Below are positions 57,337 through 64,000 of a stretch of DNA of 64,000 bases, one piece after another. The stretch covers positions 523,837-587,836 of the forward strand of contig NZ_JANJGU010000001.1 in the NCBI RefSeq assembly GCF_024626525.1, in the 5' to 3' direction. Both the position numbers and the translations under genes were made by a program. Within the stretch, counting starts at the first letter, position 1; each line of letters begins with the position of its first letter. The notes under the pieces were generated by a model. That model made no database searches. It was not told the DNA's origin and saw only the letters and a list, made by a program, of their open reading frames with translations. This DNA is from Lederbergia panacisoli (GTDB lineage Bacteria > Bacillota > Bacilli > Bacillales > Bacillaceae_C).

Positions 57337-58094
57337 TTTGTATTTCTCCCTGCTTCACTTTTTATAAAGGTTGCAATATCCCCAAGTGCTATTCTTTGGA
57401 TATTCATCAGTTCTTTCAACCCTGCATCTGCAACAGCTAGCATTTCTTGGAGCTGGGATGCGGTGAAAGTAGCTTCCTCTCCCGTTCCTTGTAACTCCAC
57501 AAATTCCCCGGCACCTGTCATGACGATATTCATATCGACCATTGCTGTACTATCTTCCGCATAATTTAAGTCTAAAATAACTCCATCATTTTCATGAATT
57601 CCAACACTTGTTGCCGCTAGAAAATCAAGGATAGGAAGTTTTGCTAGTTTTTTCTCTACTCTCAATTTATTCAAGGCAATTGTTACTGCAACAAAAGCAC
57701 CTGTAATGGAAGCAGTACGTGTTCCCCCGTCAGCCTGTATAACATCACAATCGACCCAAACGGTCCTTTCTCCAATCGATTCTAGATCAACAACAGACCT
57801 GAGTGCCCTTCCGATAAGGCGTTGTATTTCCATCGTACGGCCAGAAACTTTTCCTTTTGAAGACTCCCGTATATTCCTAGTCCCTGTTGCGCGTGGAAGC
57901 ATGGAATATTCGGCTGTAATCCACCCTTTTCCCTCACCACGCATAAATGGGGGTACTCTTTCTTCGATACTTGCAGTACAAATTACCTTTGTGTCTCCTA
58001 CCGAAATCAATACAGATCCTTCGGGATGTATAAGATAATCAGTTTCAATTTTTACGTTTCTTAATTGATTAGAACTACGTCCATCTGATCGCAA
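57333..58094 (-). CDS. rph: Ribonuclease PH
   Basis: 253 residues. N-terminus [20 protein letters not shown], catalytic stretch [20 protein letters not shown] (about 70-90) and [19 protein letters not shown] (about 117-135) typical of RNase PH. It trims tRNA 3' ends phosphorolytically. First of the rph-ysnA-ysnB operon. Confidence 0.97.
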   Translation of the reverse strand: MRSDGRSSNQLRNVKIETDYLIHPEGSVLISVGDTKVICTASIEERVPPFMRGEGKGWITAEYSMLPRATGTRNIRESSKGKVSGRTMEIQRLIGRALRSVVDLESIGERTVWVDCDVIQADGGTRTASITGAFVAVTIALNKLRVEKKLAKLPILDFLAATSVGIHENDGVILDLNYAEDSTAMVDMNIVMTGAGEFVELQGTGEEATFTASQLQEMLAVADAGLKELMNIQRIALGDIATFIKSEAGRNTK

Positions 58095-58150
58095 AAAACT
58101 TCCTCCTTTAATTTCCGAAAAAATATTCAGCTGCTGTATACAGTACTTTT

Positions 58151-58188
58151 AAAAAACAACAAAAGAGGCGGCTAAATGGCCAACCTCT
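58151..58188 (-). terminator. gerM terminator
   Basis: Minus strand AGAGGttGGC pairs with GCCgCCTCT, followed by TTTGTTGTTTTTT. It lies between gerM and rph. Confidence 0.8.
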
Positions 58189-58222
58189 ACTTTTTATTAT
58201 ATAGTATATCAAATTTCCCCTT

Positions 58223-59284
58223 TTAAAACCTACCTGTATTAACTTTTTCTGGTCTTGTAACTGGTTCTGTAAGTGATTCACCTTGTTCATTCATTACATC
58301 ACTGCTTCCATTCACCATCACCTTAACACTTTCAATGCCAGTTTGTTCAGTTAGTGATAGTACTATCGAACGTAGAGTTTCATCCGAAATTGTTTTACTT
58401 TCGCTATTTCCAAGTATAGCTTCATTAAAATTAAGGGTGACTACATGGTCTTCAATTTTTGGCTCATCCATGAGTTTAACATCATCAACTAATCCAGTTT
58501 CGAGGGCTGTTAACATGCCGGGACCTTCAACAAGCTGATTAATGACAGCTGCCACATCATCTTTTTCTGTATTTGAAACTCTGCGTGTGACTGGGACATA
58601 ATAGAAATCTTCGCTGACTTGAGTTAAGTAATAGACTGTAACTGGACGAGTGTTCGTAATATCCGCAACATTCGTAAATTCCGTATTAATCCCATCTGCT
58701 CGAGTCAAACCTTCATTGTTGATTGGTGTACCATTAGCTGGCATTTCTGTAAGCGGGTAGCCATTTACTCGAAGCTCTACTTTATCGACCGAGTCAAATT
58801 GGGTCAATGTCCAAGTGATGGCTTGAAGTATCCTTTTCTCATCGTCTGGATTATACGTTGTGAACTCCTCAGAAAAATCAACGGTAGCCTTCCCTTCATC
58901 TACGTCTACGTCAAATTCAGTTCCAGCTGGAAGGACAGTTCGAAAGCCATTCGGTAAAATTTCGGCTACTTTACCATCTGCTACAAGATACTCAAGAGCT
59001 TGTTTTGCAACACTTTCCGTTTTTGGAAGCGGCAAAGATTGTGCTACCACAAATCCATTTTTGTCGATCAGGTAAATATCTCTCATCACTACATCTTCTT
59101 TTTCTTCTGCGGCCGTCTCTGCATCAGGAGAAGCATCAAGAGCTTCACCTTCTTTTAAATAAGTAACATCTTTTGGCGGATCAAGACTTTCTTTCTCTTT
59201 CCCGAAGAGACCGCAGCCCGATAAAAATATGCTCACCGCCATTACTGCAGCTGTTGTTAAGGCTAATTTCGCCCTTATTGACAT
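58223..59284 (-). CDS. gerM: Sporulation/germination lipoprotein GerM
   Basis: 353 residues. Signal peptide with lipobox FLSGC (Cys about 24) and two GERMN domains (about 90-195 and 225-330) with FVVAQSLPLPKTESVAKQAL and TVYYLTQVSEDFYYVPVTR openings. In B. subtilis GerM is a mother-cell lipoprotein needed for sporulation and germination. GGAGGGG precedes the ATG. Complete. Confidence 0.95.
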   Translation of the reverse strand: MSIRAKLALTTAAVMAVSIFLSGCGLFGKEKESLDPPKDVTYLKEGEALDASPDAETAAEEKEDVVMRDIYLIDKNGFVVAQSLPLPKTESVAKQALEYLVADGKVAEILPNGFRTVLPAGTEFDVDVDEGKATVDFSEEFTTYNPDDEKRILQAITWTLTQFDSVDKVELRVNGYPLTEMPANGTPINNEGLTRADGINTEFTNVADITNTRPVTVYYLTQVSEDFYYVPVTRRVSNTEKDDVAAVINQLVEGPGMLTALETGLVDDVKLMDEPKIEDHVVTLNFNEAILGNSESKTISDETLRSIVLSLTEQTGIESVKVMVNGSSDVMNEQGESLTEPVTRPEKVNTGRF

Positions 59285-59372
59285 TTAGTAACCCCTCCTA
59301 AGACAGTTTGTACATATATACGAGCTATGTCTTAGGAATAGACCGCCTAGCTAAAAGTTTTATTCGAAAGCG

Positions 59373-59403
59373 CAAAAAAAGAAGGTGTAGCTCTCCCACC
59401 TTC
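59373..59403 (-). terminator. Terminator of the NlpC/P60 gene
   Basis: GAAGGTG/CACCTTC 7-bp stem on the minus strand followed by seven T, 16 bp past the stop. Confidence 0.85.
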
Positions 59404-59418
59404 TTCCTTCATAATTTA

Positions 59419-60738
59419 TTAATTTACAACACGTCTGACATGTCCTTTAAATGCGCCTTTCCAATACGTATTACTCAATGAATCTACTGATACACCATGG
59501 GAACTGTTACTGTTTAAGAATGTTCCGTTGCCTAAATAGATCCCAACATGCCCATTTGTTTTATACGTATTAAAGAAGATCAAATCTCCCCTTTTCATCT
59601 CTGAAGCACTAACTTTCTTTCCTTGACCGGCTAACACAGCTGTTGAGCGGCCAATATTCACACCTGCTGAAGAATATGCCCAGTGAACAAAACCTGAACA
59701 ATCAAATCTTCTATTTTTAACATCTATTGCTCCCCAACCATAAGAAGATCTCCCAACCATGGTTGACCCCACTTGAATAGCCTTTTCAATGGCGGATGAA
59801 TTATGACTGGCAGCTGGCTTCTTAGGAGCGACCGGTTCAGCTTTATCTTCTTTCTTACTTTTTGAAGGAGCGGATGGCTCCGTTTTTTCTTCTGTATTTC
59901 CTTCAGAAGATGTAGGTGTCTCTTCCTTCTTCTCAGTTTTTTCATTGTTTTTACTTGGTTCTTCTGTAGCCGTTTCTTTTTCAATTGCAATTCTTTCAGC
60001 TTTCTGAGCTTCTTCAATTGCTTTTCTTCTTTCCTCAGCCTTCGCTTTTTCTATTAATATAGCTTTTTGTTTTTCCAAATCTTTTAATTGCACACTCGCT
60101 TCATTCCGTTGCTCTTCCATAGAGGCAAGCAGACTATTTTTGTCATTGATTTGATAAGTAAGCTGTACTTTTAATTCTTCCACTTTTTTTAATTCATTTT
60201 GAACTTTATCCAGCTTTACTTTCAAATCTACCTCGGATTTTTCAAGCTCTGCTTTATCTACTTCCTGTTCTTGCAAAATGTTTTTATCTGCGGAAAAAAT
60301 AGTGTTTAAAATAAATGCGCGATCGACAAAGTCTCTAAAACTTTCAGCACTTAAAAGTACTTCTAAATAGCTCGTAGCCCCACCACTTGTCTGAATGCTG
60401 CGTGCACGTTTTTTTAATAGCTCAATACGTGCTTGCATTCGCTTTTCCAATTCTTTAATATCTGTTTCTAATTGCTTTGCTTCTTTTTTGGTTTTAGATA
60501 TATCTTTTTTAGTTGATGCTATCTTTGTATTCGTTTGATTTACTTGAGCATCTAATTTACCTAGCGTTTCCTTCATTTCTATCTCTTGTTGTTGAATATC
60601 GTTAATTTCTTGTTGTTTTTCCATTATCTCTTGATCAATATTTTCAGTGGCAAAAGCTGTAATACTTGGAGAAGTGGTAAATAATACACTTGCACCAAGG
60701 ACAATCGCAAAAATTGAAGCTATAAATCTATTTTTCAC
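59419..60738 (-). CDS. Secreted NlpC/P60 cell-wall endopeptidase (CwlO-like)
   Basis: 439 residues. Signal peptide (about 1-30, cleavage near ATA/FAT-type). Two long coiled coils (about 35-120 and 160-250) of the CwlO/PcsB type. A Lys/Glu/Pro/Ser-rich linker (about 255-315) and NlpC/P60 domain (about 320-439) with Cys in [10 protein letters not shown], His in NGHVGIYLG and a third residue near FLNSNSSHG. It cleaves D-Glu to meso-Dap bonds during wall growth. A possible WalR site lies upstream. Confidence 0.9.
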   Translation of the reverse strand: MKNRFIASIFAIVLGASVLFTTSPSITAFATENIDQEIMEKQQEINDIQQQEIEMKETLGKLDAQVNQTNTKIASTKKDISKTKKEAKQLETDIKELEKRMQARIELLKKRARSIQTSGGATSYLEVLLSAESFRDFVDRAFILNTIFSADKNILQEQEVDKAELEKSEVDLKVKLDKVQNELKKVEELKVQLTYQINDKNSLLASMEEQRNEASVQLKDLEKQKAILIEKAKAEERRKAIEEAQKAERIAIEKETATEEPSKNNEKTEKKEETPTSSEGNTEEKTEPSAPSKSKKEDKAEPVAPKKPAASHNSSAIEKAIQVGSTMVGRSSYGWGAIDVKNRRFDCSGFVHWAYSSAGVNIGRSTAVLAGQGKKVSASEMKRGDLIFFNTYKTNGHVGIYLGNGTFLNSNSSHGVSVDSLSNTYWKGAFKGHVRRVVN

Positions 60739-60888
60739 AGATCGTTTCCCCCTATTAGTAATAAACTCCCATTTCGAATCTATTTATGTAATATAGTATT
60801 TTTTTTTAAAACACTACAATATCTTATGTCTATATAAATTATAACAACATTTTTCGCCAATTAGACATTACAATCCTCTACCAATATT

Positions 60889-60905
60889 GTTTCATTATGA
60901 TTACA
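60889..60905 (-). promoter_or_regulatory. Candidate WalR box
   Basis: Minus strand TGTAAT, CATAA spacer, TGAAAC: 11 of 12 bases fit TGTWAH-N5-TGTWAH. It is 150 bp upstream of the NlpC/P60 start. B. subtilis cwlO is a WalR target. Confidence 0.4.
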
Positions 60906-60964
60906 AAGCGAACATTCATTCTCAAAATTCGACAAAATCGACCAGGTAAAAAGACTTACTTATT

Positions 60965-61777
60965 CTATTTATTTAAAAATACTTGAATTGGTATAAATAG
61001 ACCAACCTTACCATATTCCTTGTGCTTCATCGTCGCAAAAATGACTCCTATAACTTGTCCATCTTCATTGAGCACAGGACTTCCGCTATTCCCCCTATAA
61101 ACAGGTGCTTTTATCATCACGACGTCATCTTCCCAATCGGTTAGCTGAGTGTAGTCTATGATTGTTCCTTCATTTACTATTCCATGAAAACGAAGGGGAT
61201 TGCCAATGAAATAAATCCTTTCATCTTTTGTAATAATCGGTTCGTCTTCCATATTTAAAAATGGTATGTTATCTCTGTTTATTTCTAATAAGGCAAGGTC
61301 AACTTCAGGGTATGTATCAATCACATCGGCTACGAATAATCCGGCTTCTGGAAATGCCACTGTAACTCGCTTATTTCCCTCTATAACGTGGTAATTAGTT
61401 AAGATTTTTCCATCACTCGATATTGAAAAACCAGTACCTTTGCTATCTTCTGTTGCAATCGTAACAACTGACTTTTTATATAATTGAATATTTTTATCCG
61501 CTGATAATCGCGCAGAGGTTTTTAAAAACTCAATTGCTGGAATTGAATAAATTTCAAAGAAAAATGAAAAAGAACTAAATAAGAATATGACGGCAATAAG
61601 CCAAAATATCCATTTTGGCCTATCGCGTTTTGGCAGTGGATTGTCTCTGTCATTTGCTGCCTTTGCAAGTGCCTCGGCTTGTGCTTCTTTGACGAGGACA
61701 TACATTTCCTCAGGATCAATATCTTCTGTTAAATCGCTGTCAACATGATCATATTTATTTTCGTTTGGACCTTCCAT
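60965..61777 (-). CDS. Membrane-anchored trypsin-like serine protease
   Basis: 270 residues. Acidic cytoplasmic tail (1-50), one transmembrane helix (about 55-77), then an extracellular trypsin-like domain with His in TNYHVIEG (about 131), Asp in YPEVDLALLEI (about 160) and Ser in YRGNSGSPV (about 230). HtrA-like but with no PDZ domain. The N-terminal tail could receive cytoplasmic signals. It has no terminator of its own visible and may be followed by the P60 gene on read-through. Confidence 0.85.
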   Translation of the reverse strand: MEGPNENKYDHVDSDLTEDIDPEEMYVLVKEAQAEALAKAANDRDNPLPKRDRPKWIFWLIAVIFLFSSFSFFFEIYSIPAIEFLKTSARLSADKNIQLYKKSVVTIATEDSKGTGFSISSDGKILTNYHVIEGNKRVTVAFPEAGLFVADVIDTYPEVDLALLEINRDNIPFLNMEDEPIITKDERIYFIGNPLRFHGIVNEGTIIDYTQLTDWEDDVVMIKAPVYRGNSGSPVLNEDGQVIGVIFATMKHKEYGKVGLFIPIQVFLNK

Positions 61778-61804
61778 CTATCTCACCTCCGAGATTTATA
61801 GCTA

Positions 61805-61832
61805 TAAAAAAACAGCTCAACTTGCGAGCTGT
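61805..61832 (-). terminator. racE terminator
   Basis: ACAGCTC/GAGCTGT stem on the minus strand followed by seven T, 10 bp past the racE stop. Confidence 0.85.
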
Positions 61833-61841
61833 ACTTAACAA

Positions 61842-62660
61842 TTAAAATAATTCTTTTTCTTGGTTTGCGAGTTTGGCAAATTCAATGTGCAAGTCATCTT
61901 CATTTAACCAATCACATGCAATTCGCTTAAAGATTTTTCTTGAACCTGTAGTGAAAAAACAATGCTTAGGCTTTTCTGGTGAAGTATTTAATAAGTTTTT
62001 ATAGTCTAATATTGTACTTACTTCTTGGGCTGTCTCTTCACCAGAACTAATTACTTTTACAGTTGGTCCCATTACGTTTTCAATGATTGGACCAAGAAGT
62101 GGATAATGTGTACACCCAAGAACGAGAGTATCAATTCCACTTCCCACTAAAGGTGTCAACGTCTCCGCTACAACTCTTTTAGCTACGTTGCTTTGATATT
62201 CAAAGCTTTCTACAATTGGGACAAATTTAGGGCAAGCTAGTTGTAGCACTTTCACTCGGTGGTTGATCATTTTCATTTCCCGGGCATATGCTTCACTTTT
62301 AATTGTTCCGATTGTCCCAAGTATGCCAATTTTTTTATTTTCTGTTACTTTTAATGCTGCCCTTGAGCCAGGCGCTATAACACCGACAACAGGGATATCA
62401 AGCATCGTTTTTAATTCTTCCAATACAACCGCAGTAGCTGTGTTGCAGGCAATTACGAGCATTTTAATATCACGTTTTATTAAAAATCCTGCCATCTGTA
62501 AGGTGAATTTCCTCACTTCATTCACAGGACGCGGGCCATATGGACAACGCGCTGTATCCCCTACATAATAAATGATTTCATTTGGCATTTGCCTCATTAT
62601 TTCTTTTGCGACGGTTAGGCCGCCTACTCCAGAATCGATAACTCCAATTGCCTGTTCCAA
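61842..62660 (-). CDS. racE: Glutamate racemase
   Basis: 272 residues. [16 protein letters not shown] (about 5), catalytic Cys in ACNTATAV (about 73) and second catalytic Cys in [10 protein letters not shown] (about 185). It provides D-glutamate for peptidoglycan. Next to ysmB, as in B. subtilis. Confidence 0.97.
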   Translation of the reverse strand: MEQAIGVIDSGVGGLTVAKEIMRQMPNEIIYYVGDTARCPYGPRPVNEVRKFTLQMAGFLIKRDIKMLVIACNTATAVVLEELKTMLDIPVVGVIAPGSRAALKVTENKKIGILGTIGTIKSEAYAREMKMINHRVKVLQLACPKFVPIVESFEYQSNVAKRVVAETLTPLVGSGIDTLVLGCTHYPLLGPIIENVMGPTVKVISSGEETAQEVSTILDYKNLLNTSPEKPKHCFFTTGSRKIFKRIACDWLNEDDLHIEFAKLANQEKELF

Positions 62661-62687
62661 ATTTCCCGCCTCTTCTAGTAGTAAGGT

Positions 62688-63146
62688 TTAATCTTTCCGC
62701 ATTACTTTGTGCAATCGTGATAAATTGTCTTTTAACGTCAGTACTTCATCTGCAGTAAAGTCATTCAATACATCTTGCAAATATACTTGGCGTTTTTTTA
62801 TTACTTCATCAATTATTTTTTCGCCCTTATCTAATAAATGTATCCTTACAACCCTGCGATCTTTTGGATCCCTTACACGCATGACTAATTCTTTTTTTTC
62901 CATTCTATCAATTAAATCAGTAGTCGTGCTGCATGCAAGATACATTTTATTGGATAAATCTCCAATTGTCATATCGCCTTCTTCAAAAAGCCATTGAAGG
63001 GCAACAAACTGAGGAGGAGTGATAGAAAAATCTGTTAGTAATTCACGGCCCTTTTGTTTAATGATAGCCGAAATGTAACGGAGATCTTTTTCTAACTCCG
63101 CAACAATTTTCTCATTATGCTGCAGGAGCTGTTTTTCATCCATCAT
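62688..63146 (-). CDS. ysmB: MarR-family regulator YsmB
   Basis: 152 residues from the ATG at 63146 (GGGAG 10 nt upstream); an open extension further upstream has no site. Winged helix with LSNKMYLACSTTTDLIDRME recognition region and the DPKDRRVVRI wing (about 95-125). In B. subtilis it lies between racE and gerE. It ends 27 bp before racE, so co-transcription is likely. Confidence 0.9.
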   Translation of the reverse strand: MMDEKQLLQHNEKIVAELEKDLRYISAIIKQKGRELLTDFSITPPQFVALQWLFEEGDMTIGDLSNKMYLACSTTTDLIDRMEKKELVMRVRDPKDRRVVRIHLLDKGEKIIDEVIKKRQVYLQDVLNDFTADEVLTLKDNLSRLHKVMRKD

Positions 63147-63236
63147 TATCAGCAACTCCCTATATCCTTTTATTGCATTGTCTCCTTTTTTCAGCAAAAT
63201 TTCAACATATTTTGAATAAGGACTTTTATTAATGAC

Positions 63237-63273
63237 AAAGAGGCTGCTCATCTTGAACAGCCTCCTCTTTTTT
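63237..63273 (-). terminator. Terminator of the isomerase-like gene
   Basis: GAGG(A)GGCTG pairs with CAGCCTCTTT on the minus strand around TTCAAGATGAG. It follows the isomerase stop and separates it from ysmB. Confidence 0.75.
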
Positions 63274-63279
63274 CTGTTA

Positions 63280-63879
63280 CTATTGTAAATCTGCAGCAGC
63301 ATATACTTTTGCATACGCTTTACCTGATTTTTCAGCTAATGCTTTTGCAGATTCTGTCAGTGGTTCTTTCGTTAAAATTTCCTGTGCGACTGAACCCTTG
63401 TATCCGATTTGATGTAAAGCTCTTAAAAATCCTGCTAAATCAATGACACCTTCACCCGGGATCAGGCGATCATTATCGAGTACTTCTTCAACAGGGACAT
63501 CTTTTGCATCATTTAAATGAACATGAGTAATTTGTTCTGGACGCAAAGCAAGCAAGTCCTCGATTGTGCCACCAATTGTATACCAATGGTAACTATCCAA
63601 TAATAGACCAACATTAGACTCACCGATTGCGTCAATCCAATCAAGAGTATCTTGCATTTCCCATATAAAAGGATTTTCCCAAGCAGTTCTTAAATGATGT
63701 GGCCCGACAAATTCCAAACCAAGATTAATACCATATTCTTTTAATATTTGCGCACATAATCTTAAGCGTTTTGTCGCTAAAGCCATAAAATGCGCAGCAT
63801 TATAATCAGTAGCGGGAAGAACATATGTACAACAGCTTGTGCATCCAAATTCTGCAGCTATCATTGCATCTTGATACAG
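63280..63879 (-). pseudogene. 3' exon of a sugar-phosphate isomerase/epimerase-like gene, split by a group II intron
   Basis: About 199 codons of the C-terminal two thirds of a xylose-isomerase-like TIM barrel. Metal-ligand candidates: Glu in LGLEFVGPHH, Asp in LLLDSYHWY, His in HVHLNDAKD and Glu in AQEILTKEP. Reading is open through YQDAMIAAEFG before it meets the intron end near 63880, so the Met at 63864 is internal. The N-terminal exon lies outside the window. If the intron splices, the protein could still be made; otherwise the gene is inactivated. Confidence 0.8.
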
Positions 63880-64000
63880 ATAGGTAAGGGTTTGAAGTTA
63901 TCGCTCCCTTTTCCCCCTGTTCACACCGTACGTGCGACTTTCACCGCATACGGCGTTCCAACTAATCCATTTCATTCAATTTTCTATGTACTTTGTTGAA
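63880..64000 (-). mobile_element. Group II intron, 3' end (domains V and VI)
   Basis: Minus strand shows a domain V hairpin (about 63922-63956): GCCGTATGCGGTGAAAGTCG then CACGTACGG, the GNRA-type GAAA tetraloop closing a conserved stem. Domain VI with a candidate branch A and 3' end ACCTAT follows. The last codons of a maturase-type frame (HRKLNEMD, stop at 63962) lie upstream of domain V. It is inserted in the sense orientation relative to the isomerase gene. The exact junction (63878-63883) was set by reading frame and the usual AY end. Confidence 0.85.

Overview
The window looks like chromosome from a low-GC, endospore-forming Bacillaceae species. The backbone reads valS-ysxE-spoVID-hemL-hemB-hemD-hemC-hemX-hemA-ysxC-lonA-lonB-clpX-tig-ysoA, and further right ysnB-ysnA-rph-gerM and racE-ysmB. 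This is essentially the Bacillus subtilis order and includes sporulation genes (spoVID, ysxE, gerM, lonB). The exact species cannot be read from the sequence.

Region 1 (1-11 kb) is a full type IV pilus locus beside folC, where B. subtilis carries only the prepilin peptidase comC. A leftward operon encodes a lipoprotein, PilB, PilT, PilC, a major pilin, prepilin peptidase, PilM, PilN and PilO. A divergent rightward operon encodes three minor pilins (PilV-, PilW- and PilX-like), the last with a repeat-rich, probably beta-solenoid passenger domain.

Region 2 (11-35.6 kb) is housekeeping: folC, valS with a T-box leader, spore-coat genes, the haem operon with a candidate PerR box, and the Lon, LonB and ClpX proteases and trigger factor. 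A candidate sigma-F promoter precedes lonB and a sigma-E promoter precedes spoVID. Between valS and ysxE lie five tandem copies of a hairpin repeat, two of them carrying the same nested second repeat.

Region 3 (35.6-51.2 kb) is accessory DNA at a tRNA-Arg(TCT) gene. Three copies of the tRNA 3' end (35692, 46152 and a decayed one at 51180) delimit two tandem insertions. The first (about 10.5 kb) is the better preserved: tyrosine integrase, a possible nuclease, an RNase HI homologue lacking two catalytic acids, divergent XRE and sigma-like regulators, a 1-kb gene-free stretch, a small phage-like cluster, RadC, a second recombinase and two spore/membrane-type cargo genes. The second is decayed (an integrase fossil and other broken reading frames). 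It still has an intact 661-residue protein with an N-terminal Cys cluster and a C-terminal transglutaminase-like Cys-His-Glu arrangement, the least explained gene in the window.

Region 4 (51.2-56.2 kb) is a self-contained sulfatase module: a Cys-type sulfatase, a formylglycine-generating enzyme, a pair of short CHR (chromate/anion) transporters and a ROK regulator.

Region 5 (56.2-64 kb) returns to backbone: ysnB, ysnA, rph, gerM, a NlpC/P60 cell-wall hydrolase, a membrane-anchored trypsin-like protease, racE and ysmB. The window ends in a sugar isomerase-like gene interrupted by the 3' end of a group II intron.
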